Part shown: positions 34,056-46,281 of the stretch, piece by piece
Numbering within the stretch: the stretch's first letter is position 1
Layout: the number at the start of each line of letters is the position of its first letter
NCBI RefSeq assembly: GCF_013368755.1
Contig: NC_049565.1
Span: 5,208,001 to 5,272,000 of the forward strand
Direction of reading: 5' to 3'
Source: Talaromyces rugulosus
Lineage: Eukaryota > Ascomycota > Eurotiomycetes > Eurotiales > Trichocomaceae
DNA: 64,000 nucleotides
Translations under genes and position numbers: made by a program
The notes under the pieces: generated by a model
What the model saw: the letters and a program-made list of their open reading frames with translations, nothing else
Database searches by the model: none
Told to the model about the DNA's origin: nothing

Positions 34056-34958
34056 AGTTAGAGGATGAAACCATGTTTTGTAGGGGAAGAGGCTCTATCC
34101 TAGATACTAATAAATTTATTACAAAATTTTAATTTATTCTCCATAACAATATCGAATCTATTAGTCGGCCATTTTTTGTAGTTGAGAATATCACTATTTT
34201 TATTGAAATAATGTGTTTAAAGATAAAATATATTATTCTATATATATAATTATATAACAATATTAATTTTCACTAAGTAATTATTATTTTTTAGAAAATT
34301 ATATCTCGGTGGTTTGGATGGGATCAGTGGTGTGTATTATGTGTGTGGGATCTCGCTACACGAGATCCACAAGGAAACTATCTGCGGGTGGATAATCTGG
34401 TGCCTGAGGCACCAAGATTATACTTGTTGTCAAAACGTATCAACCATTCTTTACCGGTGCGGTGTTCGTTGGTAATATTCTGCCGATAGGGACGTAGAGA
34501 CGTTAGTATACTAGGTGGATTAAGAGTCAAGACTATAACTTGTGAACAAGATGATAGCTAAAATATAACTTGTTAATAAGCTAGATAAAATATAGATCCA
34601 ATTTAATATAAAATAAAATATAATTCAACTAAATATATCTTAGTAAACAAGTGTCTTTATATAGTAAATCTTAATCATAGCTGTCAGAGCTCCTGCGTAG
34701 ATAATAGATAGTTATAATCTTTTATTATGTCTATTATACTGATCTTTATAATTAATCTAATAGTTACATATCCTAGTTCTGAGATACTGTAATCTAAGGG
34801 TGTTCTGTGACGTGCCTTTTCCAAAGATGTTGATTTCTATCTAGGGGTGCGATTCTCTAAAACAACAAGCATGGGAAAGGAATCTAACTACCAGGACCTG
34901 CGGGAAGGTTTTATCTTGTGTGCTTAGGTAACCAGCTTGACCCCTTATAGCCCCGGGG

Positions 34959-35063
34959 TGAGGCTATCCCCAGATCTGGCACCGCGGGTTAGGGTTGATG
35001 CCCTTCCTGCCTGAGGCCTCCCATCCGGCCACGAGGCCGCTCCTACCCTTGGGGATAGCCTCA
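34959..35063. repeat. GC-rich unit with perfect 14-base inverted ends
   Basis: TGAGGCTATCCCCA (34959-34972) is the exact complement of TGGGGATAGCCTCA (35050-35063). The 77 bases between are GC-rich, in AT-rich surroundings. It could be a tiny foldback element or a transcribed hairpin. Confidence 0.6.
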
Positions 35064-35274
35064 GGTTCAGCCGTCACAATTACTTCTATTGATTAGCTGT
35101 CTATATAAACCAAGGAACTCTATATGTAAGTAATTAGAACAGTGTGCTTCTAATATATCAATAATATCAATTCCATATATATAAATTTGACCCAATAAGA
35201 TCTTACCTGCCAAATTATTAATCCTGCTAAGCACTAGACCTGTACAGTTAACATATTCAATAAACAAGGGGCCA

Positions 35275-35475
35275 CTACAAGCGAGCGGCCATGCCCACCT
35301 CCACCTAGAGATGCGCTCTGTATTAATTTCAAGCTATAATTTCTAACTTCATATGATAATTACACTTATTGATTATAACGACCAGCGTGGCTCCCAATAG
35401 CAACCAACACACTATACTAGTAAGCATCTTCTTGCTATACTCACGATTTTCAGTATCCTAACCAAAATACGTAAA
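35275..35475. repeat. diverged dispersed repeat, copy 1
   Basis: Shares word order with about 50118-50275. Shared words include GCGAG..GGCCA, CCACC, CGCG.TCT.TATTA...TTCAA, AATTTCTAAC, ATAATTA and CTAACCAAAATAC. Similarity is partial with many transitions. Probably an old, RIP-mutated transposon end of unknown type. Confidence 0.4.
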
Positions 35476-35846
35476 TGGGCGGCATTGTCACCCAATAGAT
35501 TTCAGGGTTAGGTGTAACACCCCGGTACAGAGGAGATGAAGTTGGTGTTGTGTCAACCGTCTCCGATCGGGCTTTGCGGGTAGAGACCTGGATATTACTC
35601 TATGGTGGTTGATCTTGCAAGAATCGTCTGGCAGTACTCGATAAGGAATGTCGATGGTGTCTGCTTTGGAGTATGCCATGTAAGAGGCCTGTGATTGGTG
35701 AGTGGTGCAATCTTTCTGTAAAAACTAACCAAACAATAAAAGATATTTTTGTTCATAAACTGGTAATATTATCTTCCCAAAACTCAATACACAATCTAGC
35801 CTGTGTGAAAATAGCAACGATAGATAATACACAAGGTTCCAGACTA

Positions 35847-37618
35847 TTATACTTCAATTGCAAGACGGATTCTGACAGGCCAATTCTGCTGCGCAATAGT
35901 AAAGTGACTGCGATGATCCCATTCGGCATCCGGGTGTTCCAATTCAAAGTCAAAATCTCGAAGAACCGTGGCAGTGATCTTCCCTATTTCCGCAAATGCG
36001 AACTGTTTTCCTGGACAGCCATTATATCCAATACCGAAAGTAATTAGATACTTCTCATACTCTGTTGCTTCGGCACGGAACCACCTTTCGGGACGAAACA
36101 CGTCGGCGTCATGTCCAAAATAACGTGAGTCCCTCTGGATTATAAAAGGGTTCACAGATAGAATAGTCTATTAAAGATCAGTTAGATATAATTTCCACAG
36201 GCTGACCTTGAGCTTACTCCTGGTTCGAAGAAATTATCACCAAGTTTTAAACCATCTTCTGGGACTACACGAGGCAGACCAAACGGAACTGGAGCAAAGT
36301 ATCTCAATGATTCTTTGATCTGATATTTTATCAGCCCATATAATAGAAAAAGAATATTTCATGTATGTAACGATGGAAGACACTCACACAAGCTTGAAGA
36401 TATTGCAACTGTTTTGCCTCTTCATGTTTGACGATAGAAGAAAGTTTCCCCGCCAATCGAGCTTCCTTCAGTTCCTCTTTGAGCTTTGACATGCATGCAG
36501 GGTTTTTAAGGACAAAATAGAAAAAGCTTTCCAATGCTCCAGTCATTGTCTCGGATCCAGCAATCGTGGTCATGCCTGACACAGCTAGTATTTCTCTCTC
36601 TTCCATTCGAGTGGGCCATTTCTTGTGGTTAGCAACCCATTGGGATACCATGTCAACGTTGGAAGACTTGTCGTCCTTTCTTTCCTGAACGGCTGCTGAA
36701 ACAGTGTGGAAAATATGCGCGTGAGGCTTAAGTCCAAAGTATCCTGCGAGTGGGCTGTGAAGTATAAATGGGTGAAGCCAATACATGTAACCCATAATGG
36801 CTTGATAAATCATCAAAAACCGCATGCTACCAATTGAATTATCAATATCCGCGCCTTCGCGAACGAATCCGAAATTCTTTGAAAACGTAAGTTCGCCTAT
36901 TATATCAAACGCAACGTAGTTGAGCCAGTGATCAAAGTGGATCGCATTTCCGGTTTTTGATAAGCGCATGAGCTGTTGCTGCAATTCCTGGATGCACTTG
37001 TCGACCCGACCTTCAGATTGAATCAAGTAGGATAGTGTATAACTACTGGCCGTGATGGACGAGCGTTCACGATGTCGCTTTGGATCACACTCAGACATGG
37101 GTGTTTGGTGAAACTTGTCTGGAACTGCCAGGGCCTGGTACCAGTTGGCCTGAATCAAGTTAGCTATATTCAACAAATGGTGTTGAATTGCGTATTTTTC
37201 TTTTTCTTTTTTTTCTTTTTTGCGAATTAGAATGGCTGACCTTGCGATGTGGCGGTGCGAGAATTGCCTTGATAGAATCAGGATGACTACAGGAAACTTC
37301 CTGATGACTTATTCGCACAAAGTCACCTATAGGTATGTAAGCCATGATTTCCATATGTTTAGTGTCAAGTTGAGACGATAAACTACCGTGTTTTTTGTGC
37401 TCCCGGAGCACAGCATATTCAATGTCTCCTTTTGCAACATGCCATATCTGCCATATAGCCGATACAGACGCTAGAAGCGGGCCTTTAAATTGAGATATCC
37501 CTGAGAAATATCGACGCCTCATAAGCATTACAAAAATTACAGCGATTATTGTAAAATATATCGACACGGCCTCTTGACGGCCGTAGGATAGGACATCGCC
37601 CAAAAAGGTAGAGTCCAT
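35847..37618 (-). CDS. cytochrome P450 monooxygenase
   Basis: Five exons (37618-37387, 37326-37241, 37149-36388, 36319-36218, 36167-35847) join in phase to 500 residues, with introns of 60, 91, 68 and 50 bases. The N-terminal membrane anchor is SIYFTIIAVIFVMLM. Then come SISQFKGP-like proline region, HQEVSCSHPDSIKAI and WYQALAVPDKF. The I-helix is MTTIAGSETMTGAL, with AGSETM in place of the usual AGxxTT. ExxR is in IKESLRY, PERW in DVFRPERWF, and the heme loop is FGIGYNGCPGKQFA with Cys445. The pattern suits the ascomycete P450 group that hydroxylates polyketide or terpenoid intermediates, but the substrate is unknown. It is the left-most intact gene of the 35.8-49.6 kb group. The start at MDSTFLGDVL gives a normal length; upstream in-frame ATGs would add an atypical leader. 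Confidence 0.9.
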
Positions 37619-38738
37619 ATTGATGTCGTACGAAAAGCAAAAAGATGACATGAATTTTGATGTGGTCAACGTCAAATCGGTATGTACACGGGTTTTACTG
37701 TTAACACTGGGAGAAAGAATGAATAATTTGGATGGACACCAAAGTCTGGTGTTACTATAACATTGAAAAGCATGGGTGGGTCGTCCGGCAAGTAGATTGT
37801 AGTCTTGGTGAAATTCATTTTCAATATTGAAAATTACATTTCGGTCATAAAACAATCTTTGCGTGAATGTGGCTAGCTGGCAATGTAATTCTACCAGATA
37901 GTCTAGCAGTAAATAATAGTATCAGTCTGGTCTCTAGCCAACAAGTACGTATCCGTCGATCTTACAGATATTATTATGATCACCATTGGCTCAATCGAGC
38001 TACTAGTCACTTCGTAAAAGGAAATGTTGATCTCTGACAAGGTGGTACGGGCGGATCACCCGAAAAACTGCATTTTCGACACTATGCGCCTATTCGGTCC
38101 AATGACGTACTGCATATCAATATTTTGGCCCTGTTTTTCGGCCCCATGCATATTCCAAACTAGGGAATCGATGCATGTGGCGAAATCTTACACATGTCAG
38201 CAAAGACTGATGTGATAGAATGCGAACTCCACCGTTCGTCCTTTACACTACATGATTATTGGGGGCCGCCAGCTCAGAGTATCTATGTAATAAATATTAC
38301 CCACAAAGTGCATGTGAATAAAGGTAACTCGACCGAGTCTAGCCCGCCAAGGTTATCCGGCACTTGAAGGCTGATAGATCATAGTATGGGCAATAGTCCG
38401 AGTCTATGGCAACTGCTTGTTAGAACTTACACCGCACTTCAGAATTCCAAGTGTCGGATGGGTTGTAACTTACGCCCTTCCGTAGTGGGACGTGGATTCT
38501 CGGCAAAAAGAGAATGGTGGGAATCCAGTTATCATGGTCATTTAATGTATAACTATTTATGGCAGGTTGTAACGAGCGAATTTATGCAAGTTCAGAATAG
38601 CAGCCCGGAACTGCGTAAGAGGTGTAAGATTGGAAGCGTTATTGTTACCTATTCTTGTATGTTACTCGGTATTACAGATGTATTCATTTCTTGGTTTGCA
38701 CTACTCCACACTCATGTAAAGGCGATTTTAGGTGATTC
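37619..38738. other. intergenic, upstream of the P450 gene
   Basis: No gene supported. A plus-strand frame at 38386-38880 partly runs antisense to the GMC gene and has no domain. Confidence 0.55.
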
Positions 38739-40664
38739 CTATGCAACCACGCCTTTGATCAGGTCCGCACCTTTCTCAGCCGTGGCGTACACGCTTGTTT
38801 GGATATTTCCACGCGGTATCAGTGGGAAGATACTGGCATCGCAAACCCGGACATTCTTAGTGCCATACACCTTCAGCTGATCGTCGACGACACCCCCGAG
38901 TTCTCGAGGTAGCATGGAGCAGGTGCTGGCCGGGTGATAGGTCGAGACCAGGGTATCACGCACGAGTTTCTTGGCCTCGTCTAGGTTATGGACGTGAACA
39001 TTGGGTGGGACTCGGCGGCCATCCTTTTTGAGGAGCGAGGCTAGGGGCTCGGTCTTGGCAATCGTCTCGACGAAGAGTAAGTGGCGTGCTAGGATCTCCA
39101 AATCGAGTTCATTGGAGAGATAATTGGGATCAATCATCGGCTTTTCTGATGGATCGGCCGATCGGATATGAATCGACCCACGAGAGAACGGGTGAGAAAG
39201 AGATGCGGCAATAGCTGTGTAATGACCGTCTTCTTTCATGCCAAACCAGTCTGTTGGCTTCGGCCCCGCGTGTGGACAGAGCTGCACGGCCGGTGAGAAG
39301 TATTGAATCGTGGAGTCTTTTCTATCTTCCACAATAGAGCGGAGAAGCTCATACTGCTTCTCCAAGCCCGGGTGTGAGTCTTTCTTGATGTGCAGGTTTG
39401 CATCTAGTATGCGGTCTAATTCTGGCCGCTCACCTTCTGCTGCGAATTCGCCCAGAGGGACGTAGGCTGACGTGATACAGCTTGATGTGAGCGGGCCGGA
39501 ATTGGTAGTCTGGTATAGTTGAATCAAACTGTCCAGTACTCCCGGCTCTTTTATGTACTCTATGGTGGGAATGCCATCAAGAACTTCATAACTGATGCTG
39601 GCAATAGCGTGGTCTTGCATGTTCTCTCCTACGTATGGATTGTCGACGACTGGTGCGATGCCAAGGGCCACGAGTCGTTTCGCATCCCCAATGCCAGACA
39701 GCTCTAGAAGTTGGGGCGACTGGATAGCGCCCGCGCAGACAATTACTTCTTTATTGGCACGCACTGTAAGATGATTTCCATCGGCGTTCTTGAACTGCAC
39801 GCCCGTGGCAGTGTCTTTGTCGAATAAGATTTTTTCAGCGAGGGCGTTCGTAATGAGCCTGAGATTAGGACGCTTGGCCACATCAGCACTATAGTAGGCA
39901 GTGCCGGCATGGTTTCGAGATTTCGTCTTTGGATGGACGGAGCATGGGTTAATATAGGCACCTGTCATATCCCCGGACGCTGGATCGCCTGTAGCCGCGA
40001 GACCAAGGTTGCGAAAAGTCTCGGGCCAAGCCTTTTGCAAAGGTGAATAAAAATCGTCTTCGGCGAAAGAGACTTGCACCGGACCTGTGGTACCCTGAAG
40101 GGTCTTGTCTAGATAAGCCAAGGACAGGTCTCGAGTTGTTTTGTCCGAGGGCTCCCCCAATGTATGGAATTTCCGGTAATAATGGCTCATCGTCTTCCAT
40201 CCCCAATCTTTGTTGCCCAACTTCTCCCACGCATCGATGCCAGCCTTGGATGGATACACGATCATACCATACTGGATGGCCGATGATCCGCCAACCACCT
40301 TTCCACGTGGATGACCGACAATTCGCCCATTCAGATGTTCCTGTTTGGGTTAGCATGAATGATTTCTACAGGTATCTGATATAAAACAGAAACGAAGAAT
40401 ATGATGTATCAACCCATCAATCGTATGACTTACTTGAGGCTCGGAAAGGAAACTCCAATCATATTCGGGTTGGTCATACAGAGCAGCCATCAAACCTGGC
40501 GTGTTGATCTTGGGATCATCAGGCCGGTGGCTGCCAGCTTCAATCACCAACACAGTTCTGTCTGCATATTCAGAGAGCCGGTTTGCAATGACACACCCTG
40601 CTGTCCCACCACCAAGAATGATGTAGTCGTAGGCATCCGAGTCGCCGGTAGTTTGAGAGGCCAT
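38739..40664 (-). CDS. GMC-family FAD oxidoreductase (alcohol oxidase/dehydrogenase)
   Basis: Exons 40664-40434 and 40340-38739 join in phase 0 (SEPQ to EHLNGR) over a 93-base intron, giving 610 residues. The FAD motif YDYIILGGGTAGCVIANRLSE starts at about residue 12. HPRGKVVGGSSAIQYGM is the GMC signature 1 region, and AGAIQSPQLLELSGIG is signature 2. The active-site pair is His546 (YHPASTCSM) with Asn589 (GNIQTSVYATAEKGA). There is no signal peptide, so it is probably intracellular, like GMC enzymes in metabolite clusters that oxidise benzylic or polyketide alcohols. Aryl-alcohol oxidase-type chemistry would suit a pathway with an aryl aldehyde made by the reductase at 46282 (inference). 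No lesion seen. Confidence 0.92.
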
Positions 40665-41816
40665 TTTTCCGTCTAATATCTCTACAATCGAATCTCAAAG
40701 AGAATTGGTATTGCTGATAAAACAGGTAGACAGCTACTTTTCGTCTCACCGTAAGCCGTAAGCTTTACGAGCTCGAACTGGGCAGAGGACGGTGGTTATT
40801 GATCCCTCGATTAGCTCCCCACATCTCACGTGGCCCTGGCGGCCTTGTGTCCCGTGGAGAATCGGAGGATATGGACAAAGAATTGCCAACTAATGGCCCC
40901 CAAGGAGCCTAAGCGCTAGTACTGGGCCCTGTCACTAAGTATGTACGTTGTACTACTATTGATCAAGGATAGTCGGACGGAGAAAAGAGGAGGATGATCG
41001 GCATTTTGACCGAATCCACGTTCTGTTATTTTATCGATACACTATCAAGTTTCTCTAGTGGGGTATATAGAGTCTATGCGCGTGTGGGATCACTTGTACG
41101 GAGTACACTCTATTTGCCCTTATCATATAACTTTATAGGGATGAATGGAATGGATGGAGGGAGGGGATGGTGCGGGGGATGCAGAAAAATGCAGCTCATA
41201 TGTGACACAACCGGCTATTACGCAATGATTTCCAAGGCTAGCCTGATTAATCAGTCCTTCAATAACCTACTTCGCTGCTACGTATCTATCTACGTACTAA
41301 TCTGTCTCACCCGACGCTCCCGCTTTAACGGTAGGGCGTGCATTAGTCTATGCAGGCCTCATGAATTCTGATCTTGTCAACTGACTCGGAGTAAATACTC
41401 AGCTAGCATTCCTTCATGGGCATTAAACGCACTGCGCAAATAATGGCAGCCCACTAATTAAATGTTCAATGCGCATATGTTAGCCGCAGGTCTGGGTTAC
41501 GATGAATAACCAGAAAGTCACATTAGTAATGACAATGGCTCTTCCACTAGTTAATGCACGACGTATGCAACTATGTAAACTTCATTACCGACACGAACAG
41601 TGCAAATCCTACCCTTTATTGGGATCCTTGTAAGATAGTGGTGAATGGTGATTTGCTTATGCCCTAGCACAGCCTATTGATCACTAACATGTGGCTCGTG
41701 GGGGCTTTACCTGCATCAAGTTGTCAGATAAGCGTTGGTTATTTATTCTTGGAATATGTAAGACACTGTTCTTCAATCTTACACATCGTGGTGGACTCCA
41801 AGCAGTTCAGTTCAGC
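40665..41816. promoter_or_regulatory. shared upstream region of the GMC and rhodopsin-domain genes
   Basis: About 1.15 kb between two divergent start codons, with no gene inside. Likely holds both promoters. A clear shared operator was not recognised. Confidence 0.4.
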
Positions 41817-43011
41817 ATGACTTTTTCATTGGAGAACCAGCGACAAAAATCGACTGTCGCTGTCGCCGTGGTATTCTGTGTACTCCCAACAATCTCATAC
41901 GGCTTACGGCTATGGAGTCGACGCATCCAAAAAGTGCTTTTGAATCCGAGTGATTATTGCGCCCTTGGAGCGCTGGTGAGCAAATTCGTTGCGCTGCGCT
42001 GTATCTTAAGTCTAATGACGAATGTCGAATATAGGTGTGCTGCTGGGCCATTTGCGGTCTCGCCATAGTCAATATCACTCATGGAGGCGTTGGTCTTCAT
42101 GCGAAGGAGGTTCCTCTATCTGCAGTTAAGGTGTTTATGGCCTCATTATATTCAATCGAGGTACTATGGGCCGTTGCCGAGGGCTTGATCAAAACATCCA
42201 TGTGCCTTTTATACATGGGAATCTTTCCCATGAGGTCTTTCCACATCGGCCTATACATTGCCATTGGAATCTGCAATACATTTGCGCTGATGGTCATTCT
42301 ATCCACTACTTTTATCTGTCTTCCCGTTAAGATGAGCTTCGATCCTACCGTGCAAGGCCACTGTGGCAATCGAAATGCTCTTTGGCTAATAATCGGCATA
42401 CTCAACATCCTGACCGATGTGTTGGTTGTTATACTGCCCATACCAGTTGTTTGGGGACTCCAGATCCCCCAAAAAAAGCGCATTGCACTTGTCGGAATTT
42501 TCAGTTTAGGATCATTGTAAGTAGCACTACCCTCGATCCAAATATAAACGCCAAATCATCCCCTAACCAGTCTTGTTATTCCAACAGCGTCTGTATTGTC
42601 AGTATGATACGACTGCAGTATCTTATGAAGGTTGATTTTACCGGCGATATTACCTATACCGTCGTCAACGCCGTTATATGGAGTTTGCTGGAACCTACCC
42701 TAGCGGTAACCGTCGGATGCATGCCGACATTCGGTCCGTTAATTCGCAGTTATATCAAGTCCTGGGGGAAAGGAAGCTCGAGTAATCATTTGAACCCAAG
42801 CAATGTATACCAAAGCAGTGCTACTGGACGGTTTCACCGGCTGCACGTCGGAAACTATCCAGAGATTCCGCTCAATTCTAGCGTGGCTAGTCCCGGGTCA
42901 TCTATTCCACCCCGAAAAGACTGCCTGGACGACTTGACAGACACGCAGCATGGGAATCTGGGTGAGAACAAGATAAAGGTACAGACAGAGTGGGAGGTTA
43001 CCAGCTCCTAA
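41817..43011 (+). CDS. rhodopsin-domain integral membrane protein
   Basis: Exons 41817-41975, 42035-42516 and 42588-43011 join in phase over introns of 59 and 71 bases, giving 354 residues. About seven hydrophobic helices are visible: VAVAVVFCVLPTISYGL, CCWAICGLAIVNI, VLWAVAEGLIKTSMCLLYM, LYIAIGICNTFALMVIL, LIIGILNILTDVLVVILPIPVVW, IALVGIFSLGSLVCIVS and AVIWSLLEPTLAVTVGCMP. The DxxVxxLPIPVVWxLQxPxxKK segment and the ExxxxxxxxCMPxxxP end are typical of the fungal rhodopsin domain (PF20684). The polar tail is cytosolic. Its function is not established; such genes recur in metabolite clusters. It is intact, whereas the paralogue at 30510-31848 is broken. Placed between the divergent GMC gene and PABA synthase. 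Confidence 0.85.
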
Positions 43012-43691
43012 GTCAACACGAATTACCTAAATGAAGCGATTTTTTTTGTGAGAGCTTTATTGCATTACATATTCCATATTTCATAATTTCCGTAACTATT
43101 AGCAGAAGACCTCATGCTTCTTCCTCACTCTAGCTGAGTATTCTCTAACATAACCCCGAGAGTTAGTTGCATGAGTCAGGTTATCACAAGCTTAGACGGC
43201 AGAAGTCCGTTCAATGTTGCATATCCAGTCCGACTATTGATAAGGGGCGATCAGCTCGTTCTAATAATGTGGTACCGTATGGTTGGAACCGCTGGTAATT
43301 ATGGACAGTACTCATTACATACGGTCTTGACCGTTACTTGAAAAACTCTAAAGATCGTTAATTTTGGTCGGGAACTGATCATCGATAGCCCATAAAGGCC
43401 AAAATACCAGGAACCCCACTAGTTAAGGGGCCCCTTTTTGGTACAGTGGTAATTTTGAGGTTGACACAAAGTCTAAGACCAAGACTAAATCGCGATCAAA
43501 GAGTGATGTTTTTGTAACCACACTGCTCTTCCCACCTTATAAAAACTAAGTAGAACTATTTTGTCTTTTCACAGATGTGCCTTGGAATATTTTCATTATA
43601 GAACCATACACAAGCCATACAAACCCTTCGACGGGAAGCTGCAACTGTCAAACCAAATCGCTTTTTGCTGTCGAAGACATACGTTGCAATC
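43012..43691. promoter_or_regulatory. upstream region of PABA synthase
   Basis: 680 bases without a gene. Holds an octamer-like GGGGCCCC stretch near 43428 and T-rich leader sequence before ATG 43692. Confidence 0.35.
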
Positions 43692-46073
43692 ATGTCGTTC
43701 AAACCGAGGATCCTATTTATCGATGCCTATGACTCCTTTTCCAATAATATTATAGCCCTCATTGAGGAAACGCTGCACGTCCTCGTAACTAAGATCACCA
43801 TTGACTCCCCCCTTCCTTCAAATCTGCGGGAGTCGTTCGCTTCTCTGATAATCGGACCTGGCCCAGGCAGTCCATACGTGCCCTCTGATATTGGCTGCAT
43901 TAAAGACGTCTGGAACCTCCCAGATGACAAACTCGTTCCTGTTCTCGGTGTTTGTCTTGGCTTTCAGAGTTTGGTTGTGAATTTTGGGGGCATTGTGAGA
44001 CGGCTACCATATCCTCGCCATGGAATCGAGACAGAAATACGTACTTGCAATGGGTCTATCTTTGAACGAATCGAAACATTTTCATCGGTGCAATATCACT
44101 CTCTCTACGGATCTCTAGACGATACGCAGGGGTCCCCGGAAGAGAAGGATCTCTGGAGTCCTCGCCATACATGCATGAGCCTAGTCCCGCTCGCTTGGGA
44201 CATTGATCATTCTTATTCCTGTGCTCCTCCTACGCCCGAGGACTCTAGGGCAGAGTGTGGGATCCTCAACCCGTCGCACATTCTGATGTCGGTTAAACAT
44301 ACCACAAAGCCCTTTTACGGCATTCAATTTCACCCAGAGTCGGTCTGCTCAAGCGAAAAGGCTAGTCTTGTTGTCTCCAACTGGTGGGAGCTTGCGAAAC
44401 GGTGGAACCAGGAACACCGCAAGATTGATATAAACATGGAACCTGCCAATACCAGCCAGTTTAGTACTCGATCCATCAACGTCGGAACCTTGAATATACA
44501 CTCGATACGTCAGCAACTTCTTCACGATTTCGGCGATGAAATAGTCATTCTGGACTCGGAGATGAGCCAGGATTCTCCCATGGGAAATTATAGCATCATT
44601 GGATTCATCTATACAGACACACTGAAGATCTCGTACAACACAGGTCGTGAGCATGTATATGTACAAAAGGGATCGCAAACCACAGCACAAAGCCTGAGTA
44701 GCTATGGAGGCAGTGTTTTCCCCTTTCTCAAGGAGTTCATGGAGAGTAGACGGCAATTACATGACAAAGGTGACTCTCCATTCTGGGGCGGTCTCATGGG
44801 ATACATCAGTTATGAAGCATGTCTGGAGACATTGGACATTCCATCGGCGACAAAGCCTAATCGCCCAGAGATCCAGTTCGCATTTGTCGAGCGCAGCATT
44901 GTAATCAACCACGCTGCGCGAAGTCTCCACGTTCAAAGTATCAAACCAAATGACCACGAGTGGGTTGATGTCGCAATCACCACGTTAACACGCCTCGCCC
45001 GATCCGAACCTTTTTCTTTGGATGAAATCAGCAAAGGTGCATCATCAAAAATGCAATCAGAGATCTCCACAACGCTTTCAGATGTAAAAAGTCACAAAAC
45101 TTCGACATCTTCGTCTCCACCTACTCCAGTAGAAACATTGTTTACAGCACAGCCCCAGTCAAAATTCACACTGCCTACTGAGCAAGAGTACCGAGATAAA
45201 ATTCGAAAGTGTCATGCTGAGATTAGGCAAGGCAATTCATACGAATTGTGCCTAACTGGCCAAACAACTATCAACATGCCCGGGCCCTCTACCTCTTCCT
45301 GGTCGCAATATCTCCGCCTACGCGCCGTAAATCCGGCTCCCTTTGGTGCATACGTGAGAATTGGCCCTATTACAATAATGTCTTCTTCGCCTGAGAGATT
45401 TCTTTCCTGGACGAGACCCAACGCGCACGATGAATCCATCTGTCAGTTTCGACCCATCAAAGGCACTGTGAAGAAGCGACAGGTCAACCCTGATGGGAGT
45501 CTTGGTTTTGTTGATCGATTAATCGCGACAAAATTCCTATCGACGCCAAAGGAACGCGCAGAGAACTTGATGATTGTCGATCTTATCCGCCATGACCTCT
45601 CTGGTGTTGTTGGCTCTGGTAATGTGCGCACGACTTCATTGATGCAGGTTGAGGAGTATGAGACGGTATACCAATTAGTAACAGTGATCGAGGGCACGCT
45701 GAGACCAACTTATATCGAGCCAGCTTACCGACCTCAGAAGTCCGGTATCGACGTCCTGGGGGCCAGCCTTCCTCCTGGCAGCATGACCGGGGCCCCCAAG
45801 AAAAGATCCTGCGAATTGCTGCAACAGATCGAAGACACACCGCGATCCATTTATTCTGGCGTGCTAGGTTATATGGATGTGGGAGGTGGTGGCGACTTTT
45901 CGGTCGTCATCCGGACTGTATACCGTTGGGATGATGAGATAGGCGATGATGATAGCCAGACATGGAGAATCGGCGCTGGCGGCGCAATCACTGACCTGAG
46001 CGACGAATTGGGCGAGTGGGATGAAATGCATACTAAGCTCGATGCTGTCCTTCGGTCATTTAGACAATCGTGA
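43692..46073 (+). CDS. pabaA: bifunctional 4-amino-4-deoxychorismate (PABA) synthase
   Basis: A single-exon gene of 793 residues from MSFKPRILFIDAYDSFS. An earlier in-frame ATG at 43665 adds nine residues. The N-terminal glutamine amidotransferase has the oxyanion GPGPGSP, nucleophile Cys88 in GVCLGFQS, and His214/Glu216 in QFHPESV. From about residue 260 the chorismate-binding domain follows, with WGGLMGYISYE, FRPIKGTVKK (Lys590), ERAENLMIVDLIRHDL and PPGSMTGAPKKRS. The PIKGT lysine marks aminodeoxychorismate synthase, since anthranilate synthase has PIAGT, so the product is 4-amino-4-deoxychorismate for p-aminobenzoate. Fungal enzymes of this fused form normally serve folate synthesis. Its place between a rhodopsin-domain gene and an adenylation-reductase gene suggests a second copy that feeds a PABA-derived metabolite, but a sole housekeeping copy cannot be excluded from one window. 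Confidence 0.95.
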   Translation: MSFKPRILFIDAYDSFSNNIIALIEETLHVLVTKITIDSPLPSNLRESFASLIIGPGPGSPYVPSDIGCIKDVWNLPDDKLVPVLGVCLGFQSLVVNFGGIVRRLPYPRHGIETEIRTCNGSIFERIETFSSVQYHSLYGSLDDTQGSPEEKDLWSPRHTCMSLVPLAWDIDHSYSCAPPTPEDSRAECGILNPSHILMSVKHTTKPFYGIQFHPESVCSSEKASLVVSNWWELAKRWNQEHRKIDINMEPANTSQFSTRSINVGTLNIHSIRQQLLHDFGDEIVILDSEMSQDSPMGNYSIIGFIYTDTLKISYNTGREHVYVQKGSQTTAQSLSSYGGSVFPFLKEFMESRRQLHDKGDSPFWGGLMGYISYEACLETLDIPSATKPNRPEIQFAFVERSIVINHAARSLHVQSIKPNDHEWVDVAITTLTRLARSEPFSLDEISKGASSKMQSEISTTLSDVKSHKTSTSSSPPTPVETLFTAQPQSKFTLPTEQEYRDKIRKCHAEIRQGNSYELCLTGQTTINMPGPSTSSWSQYLRLRAVNPAPFGAYVRIGPITIMSSSPERFLSWTRPNAHDESICQFRPIKGTVKKRQVNPDGSLGFVDRLIATKFLSTPKERAENLMIVDLIRHDLSGVVGSGNVRTTSLMQVEEYETVYQLVTVIEGTLRPTYIEPAYRPQKSGIDVLGASLPPGSMTGAPKKRSCELLQQIEDTPRSIYSGVLGYMDVGGGGDFSVVIRTVYRWDDEIGDDDSQTWRIGAGGAITDLSDELGEWDEMHTKLDAVLRSFRQS

Positions 46074-46281
46074 TCTATAGCATTTTGTTTGGACCGCCGT
46101 GTTAGTGGAAATTATTCTAGTACCCCCTATCATTTAAGTCTGATCCGTTTTGGCTCACGTCTTAAGATTAATTTTTTTTTTTTTTTTTTCTAAAAAAAAC
46201 GGATATTTATATAAAGAAATCATGCATACACGCGGTTTGAACGTATTACCGTCTCATCTTGCAACGTTGAAGCTGATCATA
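46074..46281. terminator. 208-base tail-to-tail spacer with T18 / A8 run
   Basis: PABA synthase (+) and the adenylation-reductase gene (-) converge here. T18 at 46172-46189 followed by C and TA8 can serve both 3' ends. No canonical signal was tested. Confidence 0.35.

Larger units (their letters stand above)
34056..35846. other. intergenic, AT-rich, with inverted and dispersed repeats
   Basis: AT-rich at 34080-34300 and 34540-34760. Contains the inverted repeat at 34959-35063 and a dispersed repeat at about 35275-35475. No gene seen. Confidence 0.6.

Noticed and set aside
38386..38880. 164-codon plus-strand frame
   Set aside because: Partly antisense to the well-supported GMC gene and without family features.
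40994..41371. 125-codon plus-strand frame in the GMC/rhodopsin spacer
   Set aside because: No recognisable motif; lies in a divergent promoter region.
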